A DNA stretch of 45,770 nt from Flavobacteriales bacterium (GCA_020848295.1 JADLAI010000186.1:1-45770), one strand, 5' to 3'; shown: positions 25,125 to 33,892, numbered from the stretch's first letter. Translations and numbers: made by a program. Notes: a model not told the origin generated them from the sequence alone.

Positions 25125-27305
25125 TTACTGCTTCACCACGCGCCCCAGGATGGTGGCGTCGGGTCCAAGCGTACGGACCAGGTACGAACCGGCAGCGAGG
25201 TCGTTGAGGTGGAGACCGACGGTGGCCTGCCCGTTCACCGCTACATGCCGAAGCACCCGACCCTGAAGATCGACCAGTTGCAGCGACGAAGCGCCTTCGG
25301 GGATCCCCGTCACTTGAAGGTGATCAAGTGCCGGATTGGGCCAGAGGTGCGTGCCATCCGAAGCGGAGTGCTGCACATCAGTGGACAGGTCCGATTCGAT
25401 GCAGACCGCGAAAGTGCCCGCATCAGGCCCGCCACCATTCCACACGCGCAGGAGCAGTTCTGTGTTCGGGGCCAGGTCGTTCACGGTCCAAGGGCCGTCC
25501 ACATCGGTATCGCAATCGATGTACTCCACGGTGCCGCAGTTGGTGTACAAGGCGGCGCTCATGGCCTCGGCACCCATGGCCGCGATGAAGAAGGTCACGC
25601 TTTCCTGCTCGCCGGTATTGAAGCTATACCACAGGTCCACAGCAGGAACATACGGGTCGCAGGGCGGATTGGGCACCCCTGAGGCGAAGGCACAGGCATT
25701 GCTGCCCATCGTGGGGATGCACCCGCTGGTGTCCTCCACCAGAAGGGGCTCCGGGTTTGTACAATCGTCGTTCGCCGCGATGGGTGAACAGGTGGGCGTG
25801 CAGGTGGCCGTAAGGGTGAAATAGCCCACCGCGGTCTGGTAGGCATGTACAAGGATGAAGTAGGGTGTACCGGCCTCGGAAAGGAAGCTTGCTTCGGACC
25901 TGGTCTGCGGGCAGCCGGGCGCATCATCCGAGCCGCCCACACAGACCAGTGCATCGCAGGAGCCGGTGAGCACGCTGATCTTCGTGTCGAAGTCGGCTGT
26001 ATCGCAGGTGCTCACCGTGATGGTCTCGCCAGTGCCCATGATCGTGTACCAGAGGCCGGGCGAAGTGACATGGGCCGGTCCGCATTCGGGCAGTGGTAGG
26101 TAGAAGCCCTCGGAGGTGTTCCCTTCCACACTTCCGCCACAGGCCAAGGGCAGGGCACCGGCACAGGTCGCGTTCACCGCGGGTTCCTCGGCGAGGGTGA
26201 AGAAGGTGAAGGGCCCGATGCGCTGGCTCAGGTCGCCTGGTCCGCACTCTTCCTGCACGTAGAACGCATATTCCGTGCCGCTTGCAAGGCCGGTGATCAC
26301 CGCCGTGGCCGCATTGCCATTCACCGTCCCTGTGGTCACCACCCCGTTGCCGGGAACAAAGCCGAGCGGGCCGTGCTCGATCATGTACGTAGCGCCTGGA
26401 TTGAGGCTGGTCCAGAACACATAGGCCGTCTCATCGCTCGCTGTAGCGCTCACATCGCTCGGTGTACCACAGGTCTGGCAAGCCAGTTCAAGGAGGAAGT
26501 CGCCGGTCTGCCCATCGTAACCCTGTACCAGGATGTAGTAGGTGGTCGCCGGATCGGGAACGAGGCTCACTGTGCTGCAGAGACCCACGCCCTCGGTATC
26601 GTCGTCGCCAGCCACACAGGCGAGCGCACCGCAAGTGCCCGAATACACATTCAACCGCGTGTCGAAATCCGAGCTCTCGCAGGTGCTGATCAGGATCGGA
26701 TCACTGATCCCGGTGAACGTGTACCACACGCCCGGCGCCTGGATCCCGGTCACACAGAAGAACGGCACCGCGTCAGCGGTGGCTTCCACCGTGCTCCCTG
26801 GCAGGCTCTGGTTGCAGCTGATCGGCGTGGCGCCCTGGCAATGATCGTAGGTCACAGGGCCACAGCTCACCGATAGTTCGAAGTCACCGGTCTGTCCGTC
26901 ATAGCCCTGGATCAACACCAGGTAGGTGGTGCCCTGCTCCGAGAGGAAAGAAGCCGTGGAGCCGGTGCCGCAGCCGCCTCCATCATCATTGCCCGTCACG
27001 CACGAGGGTGTACCACAACTCCCGGTATACACGTTGATCTTGGTATCGAACGTATGGGAGGGGCAGGTGGAAAGGGTGATCACCTCACCGGTGCCCGCGA
27101 TGGAGTACCAGACACCGGCCGCACTGACCGCCGTTCCACAATTGCCTGCGGCCGGGTCCAACATGGCTTCCGATGTAGAACCACCCACGGTGATCCCACA
27201 ACTGATCGGGATAGCGTCCGCACAGGCATCGTTCGGCGCTTGTGCGATGGCGGTGAGGTCGGCACAAAGACAGGTAAGGAACAGAGCAGGTGTAGTGATC
27301 CGCAT
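25125..27305 (-). CDS. T9SS-sorted secreted protein with repeated Cys-rich modules and FN3
   Basis: 726 aa. A signal peptide (MRITTPALFLTCLCADL, to AQAP) is followed by at least three copies of a roughly 115-residue module. The modules carry ISCG...V.GST.EA, GVWYSI.GTG, LSTC...FDTKI.VY.GSC, CV.G.DD and YDGQTGDF...C. An FN3-like domain (SDVSATASDETAYVFWTSL, around 280-365) separates copies two and three. A further diverged module follows, and then a T9SS type A sorting domain (HLWPNPALDHLQVTG...). Each module has several Cys, likely disulfide-bonded outside the cell. Probable adhesin or surface protein. A -7-like TTAATTTG is at 27329-27336, minus strand. Confidence 0.85.
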   Translation of the reverse strand: MRITTPALFLTCLCADLTAIAQAPNDACADAIPISCGITVGGSTSEAMLDPAAGNCGTAVSAAGVWYSIAGTGEVITLSTCPSHTFDTKINVYTGSCGTPSCVTGNDDGGGCGTGSTASFLSEQGTTYLVLIQGYDGQTGDFELSVSCGPVTYDHCQGATPISCNQSLPGSTVEATADAVPFFCVTGIQAPGVWYTFTGISDPILISTCESSDFDTRLNVYSGTCGALACVAGDDDTEGVGLCSTVSLVPDPATTYYILVQGYDGQTGDFLLELACQTCGTPSDVSATASDETAYVFWTSLNPGATYMIEHGPLGFVPGNGVVTTGTVNGNAATAVITGLASGTEYAFYVQEECGPGDLSQRIGPFTFFTLAEEPAVNATCAGALPLACGGSVEGNTSEGFYLPLPECGPAHVTSPGLWYTIMGTGETITVSTCDTADFDTKISVLTGSCDALVCVGGSDDAPGCPQTRSEASFLSEAGTPYFILVHAYQTAVGYFTLTATCTPTCSPIAANDDCTNPEPLLVEDTSGCIPTMGSNACAFASGVPNPPCDPYVPAVDLWYSFNTGEQESVTFFIAAMGAEAMSAALYTNCGTVEYIDCDTDVDGPWTVNDLAPNTELLLRVWNGGGPDAGTFAVCIESDLSTDVQHSASDGTHLWPNPALDHLQVTGIPEGASSLQLVDLQGRVLRHVAVNGQATVGLHLNDLAAGSYLVRTLGPDATILGRVVKQ

Positions 27306-27606
27306 GGTACCAAGTGGGTTGGTCTGTCCAAATTAAGGATATTGGGAACTATCTGAGCACCCCCGACCCGTACGACTTGTCCACAGGTCGGAACGAGGCG
27401 GTGGTGAAGATCCGGTGTCGCCACGTGCAGCAGCGGGAGGGAATGAGGAAGCGAATGACATCCTTACATCTTCTCCTCTTCATCCCGACCATGGATCGAC
27501 CGTTGCCATTTCACCGTCCCAGGAACTTCTGCCCTGCTGGTGCAACAGCCGGGAACGCCTCTGAATCCGGATCGAGTAGCCGGGTGCCATATGCGCGACA
27601 CGGGTT
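27306..27606. other. Intergenic region, 301 nt, no gene found
   Basis: Lies between the start of the Cys-rich T9SS gene and the end of the outer-membrane gene, both on the minus strand. Apart from the -7-like element near 27329-27336 I see no convincing coding frame, terminator or repeat. A plus-strand open frame here has no recognisable features. Confidence 0.5.
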
Positions 27607-28347
27607 TCACCGCTTGTCGCGGGCAGGTCGGGATGGGTCCTCGTGGAAATAATAGCGGAGGTCGGCGGTGAAATAGCCCCCGTTCAAGGCACCGCGCATC
27701 GGGTAGGGGAGGTAGTTGCGTCGCACATCCCAATAGGTGAGGTCCGCGATGGCCATGTCGCCGAATGGCCGGTGTAGGGTCACTCCGAGATAGAGGATCC
27801 CGCTCTTCGGGGTACGGTATTCCCATCCCAGGTTGCCGACCACACCGAATTGTGCCCAGTTGTTCCGGTACAGGTAGATGAATCCCTCCTCCAACTCGCT
27901 CTGTACGTCGCTCGGATATAGGTCCGCCGAGAATCCGAGTGCCGCGTTCATGTAGGTGCGTTCCCCGGTGCGGATGTGCGCGAGCGCCGTGATCGGTACC
28001 TCATAGCCCACATAGCGCACGGTACCGGACTCGCTGTATCCGCTGGTGTCATTCACCAACCCGAAGCTGTACCGGCGTTGGATCTGCCCGATGCCCGTTT
28101 CAAGGCTGATGATCCGGGTGAGTCCCACGCGTACGCTCATGCCGAAAGCGATGCCTCCGTTCAGTTCGATGGTGCCGCTCAGGTCTGTACGCTTCAACTC
28201 GGTCAGCGGGTCGAAGTAGGGCAGGGCGAAAACGGGTTTCACCTGCAACCCGAAGCTGGTCACCCCTTGCTGTGCTACCAAGCCAAGGGTTGTTCCGGCC
28301 CAACCAACGGACCACAGGAGCACACGCCATATACCATCCAATGCCAT
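27607..28347 (-). CDS. Outer-membrane beta-barrel protein
   Basis: 246 aa, unrecognised at family level. After a signal peptide (MALDGIWRVLLWSVGWA, cleaved near LVAQQ), alternating amphipathic strands rich in Gly, Tyr and Phe follow: FGLQVKPVFALPYFD, LNGGIAFGMSVRVGL, YEVPITALAHIRTG, AQFGVVGNLGWEYRT and GGYFTADLRYYFHE at the end. This is the pattern of small Bacteroidota porins or OmpW/OmpX-like barrels. The start at 28347 is chosen because a -7 box (GATATTTG, 28353-28360) lies 5 nt upstream. The alternative ATG at 28365 would precede that box. Confidence 0.7.
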   Translation of the reverse strand: MALDGIWRVLLWSVGWAGTTLGLVAQQGVTSFGLQVKPVFALPYFDPLTELKRTDLSGTIELNGGIAFGMSVRVGLTRIISLETGIGQIQRRYSFGLVNDTSGYSESGTVRYVGYEVPITALAHIRTGERTYMNAALGFSADLYPSDVQSELEEGFIYLYRNNWAQFGVVGNLGWEYRTPKSGILYLGVTLHRPFGDMAIADLTYWDVRRNYLPYPMRGALNGGYFTADLRYYFHEDPSRPARDKR

Positions 28348-28352
28348 TGGCC

Positions 28353-28360
28353 CAAATATC
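28353..28360 (-). promoter_or_regulatory. -7 box GATATTTG abutting the barrel-protein start
   Basis: Seven of eight bases match TAnnTTTG on the minus strand. It ends 5 nt before the ATG at 28347, the same geometry as at fur and mntA. Confidence 0.4.
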
Positions 28361-28428
28361 GCCATGTATCCGGTTTTGTCCGGTCAGCGATCCAAGGGAA
28401 GGCGATGTCGAGGCAAGGATGGAGTGGT

Positions 28429-29016
28429 TCAGGCATCCACCCACTGGCAAACCGTTTCCAAGGGTCGCCGATGGCCCTTGGGCCATTCGCCAGCAGGATA
28501 ACCGATGTAGAACAGGCCAAGTGCCTGGCCCTGTTCGCTCAAGCCCAGATGCCGCCGCATGCCGTCACCCGTCAGTACCCCCGCGGTCGACCAAAAGCCT
28601 CCGAGGCCGTAGGCGGCACAGGTCAGGTACATGTTCTGCACCGCGCAGGCCACGGCCAACAACTCGTCCCGCTCCCCGATCCTGCCATGCGGGTCGCGTT
28701 CCATGCCGATGCCGATCACTACCGAACTCTGCAAGGGGCGCTGCGTCAGGTCCTCGAGCTTGCGCTGGGTGAATTTCTCCGGCGGGGTGATCCGGGTGTA
28801 TTCCTCGCCGATGAAGCGGGAGAGACCCTCTCGACCCGCACCGGTGTACACGGTGAATCGCCACGGTTGCGTGAGGCCGTGTGTCGGCGCCCAAGTGGCG
28901 TTGATGAGGATGCGCTCCACCATCTCCTTTTGGACGAGGCGGTCCGTGTGGCCCTTCGGGGGAATACTACGGCGGTGTCGGATCAGGTCGGTGATCTCGC
29001 TGATGCTGAATTTCAT
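28429..29016 (-). CDS. Nitroreductase family protein
   Basis: 195 aa, the size of a single-domain FMN nitroreductase. Motifs: IRHRRSIPP near the N-terminus (FMN phosphate contact), WAPTHGLTQPWRFTVYT, then ACAVQNMYLTCAAYGLGGFW and the C-terminal IGYPAGEWPK. It would reduce quinones or nitro compounds with NAD(P)H in the cytoplasm. The start at 29016 (MKFSISEITDLI) is preferred to the longer frame to 29088, which has no counterpart in the family. A -7-like TCTCTTTG lies at 29029-29036. Monocistronic. Confidence 0.88.
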   Translation of the reverse strand: MKFSISEITDLIRHRRSIPPKGHTDRLVQKEMVERILINATWAPTHGLTQPWRFTVYTGAGREGLSRFIGEEYTRITPPEKFTQRKLEDLTQRPLQSSVVIGIGMERDPHGRIGERDELLAVACAVQNMYLTCAAYGLGGFWSTAGVLTGDGMRRHLGLSEQGQALGLFYIGYPAGEWPKGHRRPLETVCQWVDA

Positions 29017-29092
29017 GGCTTCGGACCACAAAGAGACGAATAGGGGATCGTATTCCGATGACCAGGCAGCATTCCCGCGCTTCACCACGTCT

Positions 29093-29100
29093 TACCTTCG
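29093..29100 (+). promoter_or_regulatory. -7 box TACCTTCG of the T9SS cargo gene
   Basis: Matches TAnnTTCG, 22 nt before the ATG at 29123; supports that internal start over the long open frame that begins at 28631. Confidence 0.5.
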
Positions 29101-29122
29101 ACCGCTTAAATCGGAACCACGA

Positions 29123-30133
29123 ATGCGTAGAACATACACCCCTTCAGCCCTGGCCCTGCTGCTGTCCACACCACTGCTGGCGCAACCCACCCTGAACCAA
29201 TCGAACAACACGCCGGCCAACGGCGCGGAGTACAGCATCAATAATAACTCATCCTGGTCGTGGGCGGGTCCTACCGGTGCGGATGTCGATTTCGGGTTCT
29301 ACGACCTGATCAGCACCGGGCAGAGGACGTATTTCGTCCACGATGCGAGTGTCACATCTTCTTCGGCCTCGGTGCCCAGCGCCAACCGGATCACCACCGA
29401 TGGTGGCCAGGATACCTTGTTCTGGAACTTTGCGGCCGACGGCATGTACCAGGTGGGAGCAAAGACCGCACTGGAATTGCTCTCCAACTACACGGACCCC
29501 ATTCTGGAGTTGAAGTACCCGTGTACCTTCGGGACGACCTGGTCGGATATCACGGTCGCCTCATTCAATACGCCCGTCGGTCTGGCGGAGCGCACGGGAA
29601 CGATCACCGGTACTGCGGATGCCTACGGTGAGCTCGGCCTGGCCGGGGTGGTCTATCCGAATGTATTGCGCGTGAAGGTGCGTCGGAACCTGAACGATGT
29701 CGCGGCGGTCGCTTCGTACCGTCGCATCACCACGAACCATTACTTCTTCGAGGAGGGCACCGCATGGCCGGTCCTTAAACTCACGCTGGATTCCGTCTCC
29801 ATCAACAATGGCGGCTTCTCGGTCACGCGCACGGCCCAGTGGATCGGCGGGGCCGGCGGTGTGGGGATCACGGATCTGAATGTGGATCAAGTGAACTTCA
29901 CGCCCTATCCCAACCCGACCACCGGACAGGTGGACCTGGGCATGGGAACGGAGGAGCTGCGCGCGGTGGAGTTGTATACGAGTGCTGGTGCGTTGGTCAA
30001 TGCGCAAGTGCGCACCATCAACGGCACCACCAACAGGGCAGTGGACCTTTCAGGTCTACCCGCCGGTCTGTATGCCTTGAAGGTGACCAGCCTGGATGGC
30101 CGTACCGGAACGCGCCGCATCGTCGTCGAATGA
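29123..30133 (+). CDS. Secreted protein with T9SS type A sorting domain
   Basis: 336 aa. Signal peptide (MRRTYTPSALALLLSTPLLA, cleaved near AQP). The middle (25-250) is a beta-rich region I cannot assign to an enzyme family: GADVDFGFYDLISTG, TDGGQDTLFWNF, LELKYPCTFGTTW. The C-terminal 80 residues are a T9SS type A sorting domain (FTPYPNPTTGQVDL...LPAGLYALKVTS). It follows a clear promoter and ends before a strong terminator, so it is a single-gene unit. Probable surface or released protein of unknown role. Confidence 0.8.
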   Translation: MRRTYTPSALALLLSTPLLAQPTLNQSNNTPANGAEYSINNNSSWSWAGPTGADVDFGFYDLISTGQRTYFVHDASVTSSSASVPSANRITTDGGQDTLFWNFAADGMYQVGAKTALELLSNYTDPILELKYPCTFGTTWSDITVASFNTPVGLAERTGTITGTADAYGELGLAGVVYPNVLRVKVRRNLNDVAAVASYRRITTNHYFFEEGTAWPVLKLTLDSVSINNGGFSVTRTAQWIGGAGGVGITDLNVDQVNFTPYPNPTTGQVDLGMGTEELRAVELYTSAGALVNAQVRTINGTTNRAVDLSGLPAGLYALKVTSLDGRTGTRRIVVE

Positions 30134-30151
30134 CCGGCCCATTGGCCTGAT

Positions 30152-30189
30152 GAACGCGCCTTGGTAACCCCAAGGCGCGTTCGCTTTTT
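30152..30189 (+). terminator. Intrinsic terminator after the T9SS cargo gene
   Basis: A perfect 13-bp stem (arms at 30152-30164 and 30170-30182, with a 5-nt loop) is followed by GCTTTTT. It lies 19 nt after the stop at 30133 and is the best terminator in the window. Confidence 0.85.
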
Positions 30190-30208
30190 GGCGGTTGCCC
30201 TACCGCGT

Positions 30209-30622
30209 TCAGGCCTTCGGCATTTTATGGTAGTCCGTCAGGTCCTCGTCCATCCGACGCTTCACCACCTGCATCCGATGGCCGATCACGGCCAGTTCCT
30301 TGTAGCCATTCTCCAATAACCACTGCATGTCCTCCTCGCTGCCGCCACCGGTCAATGCCATGTGCTTCAGGGCGGTCAGGCCATGGCGTTCCAACCAGTC
30401 CAGCGCTTTCGTATCCCCTTCGATCCCACCGATGATCGCCATCAGGTGCGGGTGTCCGTTCTTCATCAACCACTCCCGAGCCTCCGGTTTATGGTGCATG
30501 GCGAATGTGAACAGCCCCAGTTCCGGGTAGCCATTCTTCATCAACCAATCGCGCAGTTCCACGTTCCCGGCGATGGCCTCGCCCCAAGCAAGGAGCACTT
30601 TGGCAGGGTATGTCGTTCGCAT
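30209..30622 (-). CDS. Small helical-repeat protein (WL..NG repeats)
   Basis: 137 aa, unrecognised. Four consecutive units of about 25 residues share the core W-L-x-x-(N/H)-G-x-x-x-L: RDWLMKNGYPEL, REWLMKNGHPHL, LDWLERHGLTAL and MQWLLENGYKEL. The repeats resemble helical ankyrin- or HEAT-like hairpins and suggest a protein-binding scaffold. No signal peptide. The start at 30622 (MRTTYPAKVLLAWGEA) is preceded by a -7 box TACTTTCG at 30636-30643 on the minus strand. The longer frame to 30712 would run into the divergent gene. It shares a 52-nt divergent promoter region with the TPR gene. Confidence 0.7.
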   Translation of the reverse strand: MRTTYPAKVLLAWGEAIAGNVELRDWLMKNGYPELGLFTFAMHHKPEAREWLMKNGHPHLMAIIGGIEGDTKALDWLERHGLTALKHMALTGGGSEEDMQWLLENGYKELAVIGHRMQVVKRRMDEDLTDYHKMPKA

Positions 30623-30635
30623 CCGTTCGCACCGG

Positions 30636-30670
30636 CGAAAGTACGTGGCGGATGGAGGGAGGTATCTTCG
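30636..30670. promoter_or_regulatory. Divergent promoter pair between the NG-repeat and TPR genes
   Basis: Minus strand TACTTTCG at 30636-30643 and plus strand TATCTTCG at 30663-30670 both match TAnnTTCG and face opposite ways. With only 52 nt between start codons the two polymerase footprints must overlap. The plus-strand box ends 4 nt before the ATG at 30675. Confidence 0.45.
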
Positions 30671-30674
30671 CGAC

Positions 30675-31691
30675 ATGCGCACCCTTCTCCTCGGGCTCCT
30701 GTCCTTGCTCATCGGTCATGTGGCCCAGGCCCAGTTCGATCAGTTGGAGGCCAGGACCCGTGCGGCGTTGGCCAAGGGCAAGGCGTACAAGGCGATCAAC
30801 CTTGCCGAACGGGCGCTTACGCGGAAGGATGCGCCGGGCCGTTTCCACATCCTGCGTGCCGAAGGGCTCAACCGCATCGGTCGGTATGATCAGGCGTTGG
30901 AGGAACTGAGCAAGGTGCCGGACATGCGCCAGGATCCCGAATATCGGACCAACCTCATCGGGGGGCTAACGGGGTCGGGGCGCATCGATAGTGCGTTGAA
31001 GCTGGTAAGCCCACGGCTACCGGATGATGCATCGGCAGAATACCTGTACCGGGCGGGCCGTGTGCTTGCCATACGGGAGCAATGGGCCGCGGCACTCGCG
31101 CATTTCGATGCGGGTGTTCGCAAGGAACCGGCTTCATCCCGCATGCTTCGCGAACGGGGGGCGTGCCATGCCATGCTGGGCGATGGAACCAGTGCAAAGG
31201 CCGATCTGGACGAGGCGGTGCGGCTTGCTCCTCGTGATGCGGCTTCGTACAACAGCAGGGGCTTTTACCTCCACATGCTGCATGGGGACCATGCGGCGGC
31301 CATCGCCGACATGGACCGCGCCATCAAACAGGACCCGAATTATGGCTATGCATTCAGCAACCGGGGCTGGTGCCATTTCCTGGCGGGCGATACGGCCAAG
31401 GCACTGCGCGACCTGCGGCTTGCGGTGCGCAAGAGCCCATCCAATGCGTACGCCTTCCGTAGTCTGGGCATCGTGGAACTTGCCACGGGAGCGCGGGAGC
31501 AGGGCTGTTCCAGCTTGCGTACAGCACTGGCACTGGGCTACCATGCGGTCTATGGCCCGGAAGTGCAGGGCTACATCGAGCGTTCCTGCCCACAGGTAGC
31601 AACTCCGGTACCCGCGCCGGTGGTCGCACCTACCACCGCGCCGGTGAGCAATGCACCCGATGCCCCGAAGGGTCGTACCAACGCACCCTGA
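30675..31691 (+). CDS. Secreted or periplasmic TPR-repeat protein
   Basis: 338 aa. Signal peptide (MRTLLLGLLSLLIGHVAQA). At least six tetratricopeptide repeats follow, for example AYKAINLAERALTR, RYDQALEELSKVP, QWAAALAHFDAGVRKEP, GDHAAAIADMDRAIKQDP and GDTAKALRDLRLAVRKSP. The C-terminus is a Pro/Ala/Thr-rich tail. TPRs mediate protein contacts; no partner is evident. The start at 30675 fits both the signal peptide and the TATCTTCG -7 box just upstream. The longer frame to 30573 is not used. Confidence 0.85.
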   Translation: MRTLLLGLLSLLIGHVAQAQFDQLEARTRAALAKGKAYKAINLAERALTRKDAPGRFHILRAEGLNRIGRYDQALEELSKVPDMRQDPEYRTNLIGGLTGSGRIDSALKLVSPRLPDDASAEYLYRAGRVLAIREQWAAALAHFDAGVRKEPASSRMLRERGACHAMLGDGTSAKADLDEAVRLAPRDAASYNSRGFYLHMLHGDHAAAIADMDRAIKQDPNYGYAFSNRGWCHFLAGDTAKALRDLRLAVRKSPSNAYAFRSLGIVELATGAREQGCSSLRTALALGYHAVYGPEVQGYIERSCPQVATPVPAPVVAPTTAPVSNAPDAPKGRTNAP

Positions 31692-31741
31692 TCGTCCTCA
31701 GAACACCCAATGGCCCGACCCACGGATCCGCCGGGCCGGGT

Positions 31742-32581
31742 CTACGGCTCCACCACGATCACCAGGAACTTGGAGATGCTCCAGAACTTGTCCGCATCGG
31801 TGATCACCAGGCGATCGCCACCTTCCAGCTTATAGCTGCCCGCCGGATGGGAGGTGGCCAGCTTGGCCTTCTTCCCACCGATCACGATCTCCGGTGTGGC
31901 GGTCACATCCACCACCGTGAATTGCTCCTTGGGCAGGCCGTCCATGTTCAGCTTGTTCACCGCACCGATGCCGACCACCCCACCTTCCTTCGTGAGCACG
32001 CCTTTCTCCTTCAATTCCTTGGCGGTGCCAATGATGTAGTGTGCGGTGTTCATCTCGTTCCGCTGAAGGTCGGCCAATTGCGACTTGTCCCGGTACATTT
32101 CGATCAATGTGGCCAGCGAACTGCTCGTGCTTGAAAGTTCCGCCTTCAGCGAATCGATCTCGGCGTTCTTGGCGTTCACGGTGAGCTCGTATTCGGCGAT
32201 GGTGCGCTCCAGTTCGGTAAGGCGCGCATTGGAAGCCTTGTTCTGCTTGCGCAAACCGGCCACCAATTGTTTGTTCTCGTCCAATAGCGCATCGATCCGG
32301 CCAAGGTCCTCCATCATCCTTTTTTCCAGATCGGCCGCGCTCTCATTGGCCCCTGCCGGATTGATCAGTTCGCCTTGTTTCGCACGTATCGTCCGCAGGT
32401 TCTCGCTGATCCGGTTGAAGGTGCCGAAGAGTTCATTGATCGTGGAGTCACGCTGCGCAACGGTCTCCAAGGTGCGCTGCTGGTCGGCCTCCAGTTGTTG
32501 GTACGGTTCGGTGGTCCTGGGGTCCTGCGCACAGGCACACAACAGGAGCATAAGCGCGGCCGGAAGGAACTTGGTTGCCAT
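31742..32581 (-). CDS. Coiled-coil lipoprotein
   Basis: 279 aa. Lipoprotein signal MATKFLPAALMLLLCAC, with the likely acylated Cys at residue 17 (lipobox LCAC). Residues 25-170 are a long coiled coil rich in Glu, Lys, Leu and Gln (QQLEADQQRTLETVAQRD ... LTELERTIAEYELTVNAKN). The C-terminal 90 residues form a globular domain (VDVTATPEIVIGGKKAKLAT, YKLEGGDRLVITDADKFW). It is probably anchored on the periplasmic face of a membrane. A TACCTTTG -7 box at 32615-32622 supports the start at 32581, not the longer frame to 32998. Family unknown. Confidence 0.78.
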   Translation of the reverse strand: MATKFLPAALMLLLCACAQDPRTTEPYQQLEADQQRTLETVAQRDSTINELFGTFNRISENLRTIRAKQGELINPAGANESAADLEKRMMEDLGRIDALLDENKQLVAGLRKQNKASNARLTELERTIAEYELTVNAKNAEIDSLKAELSSTSSSLATLIEMYRDKSQLADLQRNEMNTAHYIIGTAKELKEKGVLTKEGGVVGIGAVNKLNMDGLPKEQFTVVDVTATPEIVIGGKKAKLATSHPAGSYKLEGGDRLVITDADKFWSISKFLVIVVEP

Positions 32582-32614
32582 GATGCGATGAGCGGGCGTG
32601 TCATCCGCTCCCCG

Positions 32615-32622
32615 CAAAGGTA
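32615..32622 (-). promoter_or_regulatory. -7 box TACCTTTG of the coiled-coil lipoprotein gene
   Basis: Exact TAnnTTTG match on the minus strand, 33 nt before the ATG at 32581. The divergent gene has TACCTTTA at 32699-32706. Confidence 0.55.
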
Positions 32623-32719
32623 CCGGTATCCGGACCTTGTCGTAGGGGATCGGAGCATGGAACCATTGCGGTGCCGACCACGTATACCGCGCGCCAGGTA
32701 CCTTTAGCGGGTCCGGTCC

Positions 32720-33490
32720 ATGTGCCCAAGGCTGTTCCATATCCTGCTCCCGGTATTGCTCCTGATGGGGCCAGCACAGCGTGCCCAGGCGCAACCTGAT
32801 GAGTTGACCGGCGAATTCGGGAAGCTCAGTGCGAAGGAACGGGCACGCATCGCGCAGCGCGAAGAGTCCGGATCGTCCCAGGATCAGGTCTTCATCGCCC
32901 TGATGGCCGACGCCGAGGGGCTGTTCAAGGCGCAGGATTATGAGGGTGCCTTGGCCAAATTCCAGGCGGCACGCGCACGACGCCCGTATAATGTGCATGC
33001 CAAGGTGAAGATCGAGGACCTACAGGCCTTGATCCAACGCCGCGAGGAAGCGAAAGTGGCGGCTGTGAAGGAGGTGCCTCCAGTTGAGCCTCCGCTACCC
33101 CCTCTGCCATTGGTCGACCAGGAACCCGTGGTGGAGCCGGCCCCGCTTCCGACACCAGATCCGGTGGATCCAACCGAGGTGGAGACCCGGACGAAGGAGC
33201 CGGCAGTTTCCCTTGAGCCTGTGATCGACCCTGCCCCGAAGGCAGAACGGTCAACCCCAACGCCACAACCCCCACCATCGCACCGCACCATGACCGCTCC
33301 GGCGCTGCAACTGGAAGAAGGGGAGCGGGTGTACAAGGAGGGCCGTTCCGTGGTCGTGGAGTCCATCGTGGCGGAGGATGGCCACCTGGTGGTATACCGG
33401 AAGGTCTCCCATCCTTGGGGGGAGGAACATTATTTCCGGGAGGGGGCCACCATCACCGACCGGGCCTACCGCACCGCCATGGGCAAGTGA
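32720..33490 (+). CDS. Exported protein with TPR-like and proline-rich regions
   Basis: 256 aa. Signal peptide (MCPRLFHILLPVLLLMG, to about residue 24). Residues 50-100 contain one or two TPR-like helices (AEGLFKAQDYEGALAKFQAA). Residues 115-195 are rich in Pro, Glu and Val, with low complexity, probably a periplasmic spacer. The last 60 residues form a compact domain (GERVYKEGRSVVVESI, HPWGEEHYFREGATITDRAY). No family recognised. The -7-like TACCTTTA at 32699-32706 sits 13 nt upstream. Probably an envelope protein. Confidence 0.75.
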   Translation: MCPRLFHILLPVLLLMGPAQRAQAQPDELTGEFGKLSAKERARIAQREESGSSQDQVFIALMADAEGLFKAQDYEGALAKFQAARARRPYNVHAKVKIEDLQALIQRREEAKVAAVKEVPPVEPPLPPLPLVDQEPVVEPAPLPTPDPVDPTEVETRTKEPAVSLEPVIDPAPKAERSTPTPQPPPSHRTMTAPALQLEEGERVYKEGRSVVVESIVAEDGHLVVYRKVSHPWGEEHYFREGATITDRAYRTAMGK

Positions 33491-33494
33491 AGGC

Positions 33495-33881
33495 TCAGTC
33501 CGATCGGGCTTTCAATTTCACCGGAAGGTCGAGCAGCGAGCGATAATCCTCCCCGGCTTCCTTCATGTCCAGGTCATCCTTCGCATACCACCATTCCACC
33601 GTTACGCTCGACCGGCCGCTGGCGTGCAGGTCCGCCAGCAGTTTCATCAGATCAAGCAGGTACTTGGATGAGCTGGAGTTGAAGTAGGTGAGTTCGATGC
33701 GCAGCGTGGTCCGTGCCGCGGGAGCTACCGCATACCGTTCGGCCAGGTCCTGCAACGGGCTGTAGAAACGGTCCGCATTCTCCGGAATGGAGCATCCGGA
33801 GATGGTGAAGGCTCCTCGTTCCCCATCCACGGACACGGCCGGGGTTTTTTCGGTGGGGGAGAGTTCCAATCGAAGTTCCAT
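33495..33881 (-). CDS. SiaC-family regulatory phosphoprotein (DUF1987)
   Basis: 128 aa, family length. The hallmark is the ISGCSIPENADRFYSPLQDL stretch near residues 28-47, and the FNSSSSKYLLDLMKLL region in the middle. SiaC is phosphorylated and dephosphorylated by SiaB/SiaA in Pseudomonas, where it activates a diguanylate cyclase. No siaA, siaB or siaD genes are nearby. The start at 33881 follows TACATTCG (33893-33900, minus), 11 nt upstream. The longer frame to 34175 lies inside the divergent stress-protein gene and is rejected. Confidence 0.83.
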   Translation of the reverse strand: MELRLELSPTEKTPAVSVDGERGAFTISGCSIPENADRFYSPLQDLAERYAVAPAARTTLRIELTYFNSSSSKYLLDLMKLLADLHASGRSSVTVEWWYAKDDLDMKEAGEDYRSLLDLPVKLKARSD

Positions 33882-33892
33882 GGCGTAGCGCA

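Noticed and set aside
33040-33290. Proline-rich stretch in the gene at 32720 as a possible tandem repeat locus
   Set aside because: It is low complexity coding sequence without a regular repeat unit at the DNA level.
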